DNA of 37,648 nucleotides from an uncultured Pirellulaceae bacterium. Its GTDB lineage: Bacteria > Planctomycetota > Planctomycetia > Pirellulales > Pirellulaceae. The stretch spans positions 1-37,648 of the forward strand of contig CALLUY010000104.1 of the NCBI GenBank assembly GCA_938010615.1. The letters run 5' to 3'. The notes beneath the pieces were generated by a model, which saw only the letters and a program-made list of their open reading frames with translations, did not search any database and was not told the origin of the DNA. The position numbers and the translations under genes are program-made. Positions 33,524-37,648 of the stretch are shown here, one piece after another; positions within the stretch are counted from its first letter, which is position 1; each line of letters begins with the position of its first letter.

Positions 33524-34486
33524 ATGCTCTATAACATGCCGGATTCCGACAACGCAACATTTAATTACCTACCAGTACCCGAGATCGTCAATCGTCTTGG
33601 GTTGTACGTGACGGGTGCGGGAACGGACGTGGTGCCGGCTGGAGCAGACTACCCACAGCAGAGCCATCCCGAGCTCTACGATTTTTCATGGCACGGCGGA
33701 CGAATTTTGCCTGAGTTTCAGTTCGTGTTCATCGCTGAGGGCAGCGGAGAATTCGAATCTCGCGAAACCGGCTTGCAGAAAATTGTGCCGGGGACGTTTC
33801 TGGTTTTGTTTCCCGACGTTTGGCATCGGTATCGTCCGGATCCAGAAACTGGCTGGACGGAGTACTGGATTTCGCTCGGCGGCGACCTGCTTTTCCAATG
33901 GCATCAACGCGGACTGTTTCAGGCTGACCGACCACTGACGACCTTGCGGCAACCAGAAATAACCGTTGAGAAGTTTCGAAACGTAATCGACTTCGTAATG
34001 AAACATCCAGAACAGGACGCACCGATGCTGACTGCTCACGCCATGGCGTTGGTCGCAAGCGCGCTTGAGCGAGCTCAGACTTCTGCTGAATCGCTCAACG
34101 AGGATGATGGTGCCGAACGAAGCACCGATCCACTGGTTTCCGAATCGCTACGTGTCATTTGGAACAACAGTCACCAACGCGTGTCAGTCGACATGATTGC
34201 GAAACAAGTCGGTGTGACTCGACGCACGCTGGAACGACATTTCAAGAAGCACCTTGGCCGAACACTTTTACAAGAACTTGTGGCATGCCGGATTCAGCGT
34301 GCTAAACGGTTGCTTAGGGAGACACACGTGCCAATCAAGTATGTCGCCTACGCAGCAGGATTCAGCTCGCTGCCGAACCTTTGCAAAGTGTTTCGACGCG
34401 AAGTCGGTACAACGCCAGGCACTTATCGAGAGAGCGTTACAAACAAGGACAGACCTCGAATTTCTACATCGCAAAACGACAAATGA
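33524..34486 (+). CDS. AraC-family transcriptional regulator
   Basis: 320 residues. The N-terminal cupin-like sensing domain (FQFVFIAEGSGEFESRE, PGTFLVLFPDVWHRYRPD) is followed by a C-terminal AraC/XylS two-helix-turn-helix DNA-binding domain. There RVSVDMIAKQVGVTRRTLER is the first HTH and YVAYAAGFSSLPNLCKVFRR the second, with the GTTPGTYR ending. ATG at 33524, with a second at 33536. Placed between rhaB and the rhamnosidase, it most likely responds to rhamnose or a related sugar and controls this locus. Whether it is activator or repressor is not visible. The shared sites before rhaB and before this gene are candidate targets. Confidence 0.88.
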   Translation: MLYNMPDSDNATFNYLPVPEIVNRLGLYVTGAGTDVVPAGADYPQQSHPELYDFSWHGGRILPEFQFVFIAEGSGEFESRETGLQKIVPGTFLVLFPDVWHRYRPDPETGWTEYWISLGGDLLFQWHQRGLFQADRPLTTLRQPEITVEKFRNVIDFVMKHPEQDAPMLTAHAMALVASALERAQTSAESLNEDDGAERSTDPLVSESLRVIWNNSHQRVSVDMIAKQVGVTRRTLERHFKKHLGRTLLQELVACRIQRAKRLLRETHVPIKYVAYAAGFSSLPNLCKVFRREVGTTPGTYRESVTNKDRPRISTSQNDK

Positions 34487-34590
34487 AATCGGTAAGCCTG
34501 GCATTTTGTTTTGTTAGTTTCGACCTTTTTCACCATAAAGAACCAAGCAACACTCCATCACCCAGCATATTTGGCTGAAGGCTTAGCACG

Positions 34591-37065
34591 ATGATTTCAC
34601 GACTACTTTTGACTTTTTTGGCTGCGATCCTGACGATCGATTTTTGCTTGGCACAGGAAGCATCCGTTGATCAATCGATTGCGAAACCGTCGATTGCGGA
34701 AAACGGAGAGCTTGGTTTCGAGTCGCTGGTAAGTCGAGGATACAAGCCACTATTCAACGGCACCGACCTGTCTGGTTGGCGAAACCCTTATCCTTTCGGT
34801 GAAGCGAAAGTCGTCGACGGCGAGATTCATTTGCTTGCCGACAAGAAGTTCTTTTTGGTCACCGAAAAGAAGTATTCCGATTTCAAGCTCAGCGTTGAGA
34901 TCCATCTGCCTGAGGGTAAAGCCAACTCGGGCGTGATGTTTCGATGTCACGTCGACAAGAATGCGAAAAAGAAAGTCTTCGGCTATCAAGCCGAATGCGA
35001 TGGTTCCGATCGTCGTTGGTCTGGCGGGCTTTATGACGAAAGCCGCCGCGGTTGGATTTGGCCAAGTACCAAAGGGCGTTCGCCTGAATCGTTCCTGTCG
35101 CATGAAGAAGAATCGAAAGCCTTCTTCAAGGAACCTGCCATCGCGAACGCACTCAATCGCAACGGTTGGAACCGCTTCGTCGTCACTTGCAGGAAAGATC
35201 TCATCACGATCGAAGTCAACGGAGTCCAAACGACTCGGTTTCGTGACGCGACCGACGCGTCTGGCTTCATCGCCATTCAGCATCACGGTGAGAAAGGCCA
35301 GACGTATCGTTTTCGCAATCTATTCATCAAAGAGCTTCCCGAAATCCCGGCTGAGCAGCACGTTGCGCTAACGGAACAGGAACCCGTTTCGATCAAACGG
35401 ATCAGCGACACGGTGACCCAGATTGATTTCGGCAAAGTCGCCTTCGGAAACATCGTGATGCCGGTTCCGGGCGGCAAGGGGAAAGCCAGCGTTCACTTTG
35501 GCGAAAAACTAAAACAAGGTCGCATCGATCAAGAACCTCCGGGCACGGTTCGCTACGGAATGACTCCGATTCGACTCGGACAACAGAAAGGCAGTTGGGT
35601 CGTGCCGGCACCGATCGATGGCCGCACAGTTCAGCAAGCTGGTTTGATGTACGCCAATCCTCCTGCCGTGTTGACGCCCGATTCGTGGGGAGCCGTGATG
35701 CCGTTTCGCTGGGTAGAGATCGAAGGTTTGGCAGAGGATTTTCCTTACGATCAGATCCGACGCCGCGCAGCGTATTCATCAACGTGGAACGACGACGCCA
35801 GTTCCTTCGAATGCTCGGATGATACGCTCAACAGGATCTGGGACTTGTGCAAGTACAGCCTCAAGGCCACGACCTTTGCGGGTGTCTATGTCGATGGCGA
35901 TCGAGAGCGAATTCCGTACGAAGCCGACGCTTACCTGAACCAGCTAAGTCATTACACAACCGACGACAACGTCACGATGGCCGCGCGGTCGTTTGACTGG
36001 CTGATGGAGAATGGAACGTGGCCAACCGAATGGTCGCCGCACATGGTGTTTATGGCTCACGCCCAGTGGATGTACTCGGGTGATACCGATTGGCTGGCGC
36101 AGCGATACGAATCTTTGAAAGCCAAAACGTTGATGCATCGTAGCGGTGATGACGGCCTCGCCCGCAGTGGTGAACTGGATCAGAAACGCCACGACATCGT
36201 TGACTGGCCGAAGAAAGAACGTGACGGTTTCGTGTTCACCGAAATCAACACAGTCGTCAACGCGTTTCACATCGCGGCATTGGAGCAGATGGCTCAGATG
36301 GCGACGGCCGTCGGCAAGCCTGATGACGCAGAAGCGTTCACCGCCCGAGCAAAACTTGCCCGAGCGTCGTTTCAGGAAAAGCTGTTTGATGAATCCGCCG
36401 GTGTCTATCGCGATGGAATCGACACCGATCACAGTAGCATTCACGCTAACTTTTTCCCGCTGGCTTTCGACCTGATTCCTGAAGACAAAAAATCCGGAGT
36501 GATCGCGTGGCTGAAAGAAAACGACATGCGTTGCAGCGTCTACGCGGCTCAGTATTTCATGGAGGCCTTGTTCCGAAACGGCAGTGACAAAAAAGCGATC
36601 GACTTGATCCTTGCCGATGGCGATCGGAGCTGGAAACACATGGTCAACAGCGGCACCACCATTACGTGGGAAGCTTGGGGCCTGAAGTACAAGCCCAATC
36701 AGGATTGGAATCACGCTTGGGGAGCCGCACCGGCAAACTTGTTGCCGCGATTTGTCTTGGGCGTCGAAGCTGGATCACCCGGTTGGGAAATGGCCGTCAT
36801 TCGGCCCTGTGTTGGCGGGCTAAAGTTTGCTCGCGGACGAGTCCCAACGCCGAGAGGGCCGGTCGAGGTCGACTGGAATTATGATGAATCATTCAAGATG
36901 TCGCTTGTTTTACCAGAGGGCTTGTCTGCAAAAATCGACCTTCCGGGTATTGACGGCAGTAGTGCTGTGTTCGCCAATGGAGCCAAGGTCGAGGCAACGA
37001 AAGAGAACGGTCGCTGGATCGTTTCCGATGCGGTGAGCGGATCCGCAACATTCGAAGTCAAGTAG
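34591..37065 (+). CDS. Secreted DUF1080-GH78 fusion, alpha-L-rhamnosidase
   Basis: 824 residues with a signal peptide (LLLTFLAAILTIDFCLAQ). Residues about 50-250 are a DUF1080/3-keto-disaccharide hydrolase-type lectin-like domain (YKPLFNGTDLSGWRNP, SGVMFRCHVDK, FRNLFIKELPE). The rest is a GH78-like rhamnosidase with its beta domain, the FRWVEIEGL stretch, the Asp/Glu-rich DGDRERIPYEAD acid region, GTTITWEAW and NHAWGAAPA. GH78 enzymes release L-rhamnose from polysaccharides and glycosides by inversion. The fused DUF1080 domain could bind the glycan or act on oxidised sugars. Released rhamnose would feed the RhaB pathway upstream. ATG at 34591. The short gap from the AraC gene (104 bp) shows no operator-like site. 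Confidence 0.88.
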   Translation: MISRLLLTFLAAILTIDFCLAQEASVDQSIAKPSIAENGELGFESLVSRGYKPLFNGTDLSGWRNPYPFGEAKVVDGEIHLLADKKFFLVTEKKYSDFKLSVEIHLPEGKANSGVMFRCHVDKNAKKKVFGYQAECDGSDRRWSGGLYDESRRGWIWPSTKGRSPESFLSHEEESKAFFKEPAIANALNRNGWNRFVVTCRKDLITIEVNGVQTTRFRDATDASGFIAIQHHGEKGQTYRFRNLFIKELPEIPAEQHVALTEQEPVSIKRISDTVTQIDFGKVAFGNIVMPVPGGKGKASVHFGEKLKQGRIDQEPPGTVRYGMTPIRLGQQKGSWVVPAPIDGRTVQQAGLMYANPPAVLTPDSWGAVMPFRWVEIEGLAEDFPYDQIRRRAAYSSTWNDDASSFECSDDTLNRIWDLCKYSLKATTFAGVYVDGDRERIPYEADAYLNQLSHYTTDDNVTMAARSFDWLMENGTWPTEWSPHMVFMAHAQWMYSGDTDWLAQRYESLKAKTLMHRSGDDGLARSGELDQKRHDIVDWPKKERDGFVFTEINTVVNAFHIAALEQMAQMATAVGKPDDAEAFTARAKLARASFQEKLFDESAGVYRDGIDTDHSSIHANFFPLAFDLIPEDKKSGVIAWLKENDMRCSVYAAQYFMEALFRNGSDKKAIDLILADGDRSWKHMVNSGTTITWEAWGLKYKPNQDWNHAWGAAPANLLPRFVLGVEAGSPGWEMAVIRPCVGGLKFARGRVPTPRGPVEVDWNYDESFKMSLVLPEGLSAKIDLPGIDGSSAVFANGAKVEATKENGRWIVSDAVSGSATFEVK

Positions 37066-37088
37066 CATGAAATGCGAAGCATTCCAAT

Positions 37089-37222
37089 ACAAGCCCGACG
37101 CGCGAGCGAGGGAACACAAGCCCGACGCGCGAGCGAGGGATCGGGAATCCTCGGAAATATTCCCTCGCTTGCGCGTCGGGCTTGTATTTGCGCAACTTCA
37201 AAACTCGCGCTTCGGGCTTGTA
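37089..37222. repeat. 25-bp repeats, two direct and two inverted
   Basis: ACAAGCCCGACGCGCGAGCG with an AGGGA end occurs at 37089-37113 and 37116-37140. Its inverse is at 37161-37185 (24 of 25 bases), and a diverged inverse follows at 37201-37222 (CGCGCTTCGGGCTTGT). The arms can form a long hairpin 24 bases after the rhamnosidase stop at 37065. Related to repeats at 26236-26291 and around 1720. GCAACTTCAAAAC between the last two copies matches the right edge of the 1756-1996 element. Confidence 0.75.
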
Positions 37223-37307
37223 TTTTGTGCTGCACACCAAAAACCTATTCAGCGACAATTAGCCCGCAATCTATTTAGCGCCATGAGCTACGAAAAAGAG
37301 AACTAAC

Positions 37308-37648
37308 ATGAAAACCAACTGCAATCAGACAAGCGCTCTTCGTGCGTTAATTCTGTGCTTTCTTTTCGCAACGTCTTCAAATGCGATCGCCGACGACAAC
37401 TTTGAACAACTGTTCAACGGCAAAGACCTCACAGGCTGGGCTGGCGTGGATGGTTTTTGGTCTGTCAAAGACGGAGCCATTGTCGGCGAAACGACGAAAG
37501 CAAAACCAACCAAGGTCAACACGTTTCTCGTATGGCAAGGCGGCGAAGTTGGTGACTTTGTCTTCAAAACGAAAGTCCGCTTTCAAGGCAACAACAGTGG
37601 CGTGCAGTATCGCAGAGAATTAATCAACGCCGAAAAATTCGTCGTCAA
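37308..37648 (+). CDS. Secreted DUF1080 (3-keto-disaccharide hydrolase family) protein, partial at window end
   Basis: The ATG at 37308 opens a frame that runs off the window, so 113 complete codons are seen. A signal peptide (ALRALILCFLFATSSNAIA) precedes the DUF1080 start DNFEQLFNGKDLTGWAGVDG, then WSVKDGAIVGET, FLVWQGGEVGDFVFKTKVRF and NNSGVQYR. This family acts on 3-keto-glycosides in some studied cases and is greatly expanded in planctomycetes. An AATTGTCGC element (minus strand, 37252-37260) upstream resembles the rhaB operator core. It probably belongs to the same sugar-use locus. Confidence 0.85.
   Translation, partial: MKTNCNQTSALRALILCFLFATSSNAIADDNFEQLFNGKDLTGWAGVDGFWSVKDGAIVGETTKAKPTKVNTFLVWQGGEVGDFVFKTKVRFQGNNSGVQYRRELINAEKFVV

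Noticed and set aside
35944-36714. 256-residue minus-strand ORF inside the rhamnosidase gene
   Set aside because: Antisense shadow of a well-supported GH78 frame.

Overview
The window looks like a chromosomal stretch of a planctomycete, most likely a Pirellulaceae/Rhodopirellula-type bacterium. Supporting signs are an LEPR-XLL-type export N-terminus on an RTX-like protein, an ECF sigma factor overlapping a zinc-finger Ser/Thr kinase gene, DUF1080 (3-keto-disaccharide hydrolase) domains, a rhamnosidase, a GH38-type mannosidase and a GldG-fused ABC permease. Several families of short hairpin-rich repeats also sit in almost every gap. This assignment is by family knowledge; no database search was possible.

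Layout. (1) 1-2050: a secreted PqqB-like metallo-beta-lactamase-fold protein (minus) diverges from a small CopD-like membrane protein (plus), flanked by repeats, including a 241-bp MITE-like element with 12-bp terminal inverted repeats. (2) 2056-12369, minus strand: a long operon of GldA-like ABC ATPase, ABC-2 permease fused to GldG, DUF4340 protein, a small unknown ORF, a large membrane protein (DUF4175-like) and a secreted coiled-coil protein. (3) 12621-17053, minus: a membrane GGDEF-EAL protein with a clear intrinsic terminator, an acylphosphatase, and a MurE-like ligase that has lost the MurE signature residues. (4) 17174-20547, minus: ECF sigma factor, zinc-finger/Ser-Thr kinase and a secreted Gly/Met-rich DUF1559-like protein. 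(5) 20650-25614, plus: a GH38-like enzyme, then a secreted RTX-like protein built from four 136-residue modules with exact 408-bp periodicity. (6) 25615-26348: a dense cluster of repeats, followed by a PAS-only protein.

(7) 26831-31188: a roughly 4.3-kb defence islet bounded by an intact tRNA-Arg(CCU) gene on the right and a 24-bp copy of its 3' end (23/24 identical) on the left. It carries an intact rhuM, a C-terminal remnant of hsdM, a nucleosidase-type defence gene interrupted by an in-frame TAA, and a frameshifted fragment of hsdR around its Walker A motif. No integrase remains.

(8) 31479-37648, plus: a rhamnose-use locus of rhamnulokinase, AraC-family regulator, a DUF1080-GH78 rhamnosidase fusion and the start of another DUF1080 protein. 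Three copies of a palindrome-like site sharing (A)A[CT]TGTCGC lie upstream of rhaB (two) and of the AraC gene (one), suggesting a common regulator. The best candidates for new biology are the tRNA-bounded islet with its broken nucleosidase gene, the divergent MurE paralogue, the rhamnose operator sites, and the 762-residue membrane protein whose reading frame has no ATG/GTG/TTG start upstream of its coding-like N-terminus.
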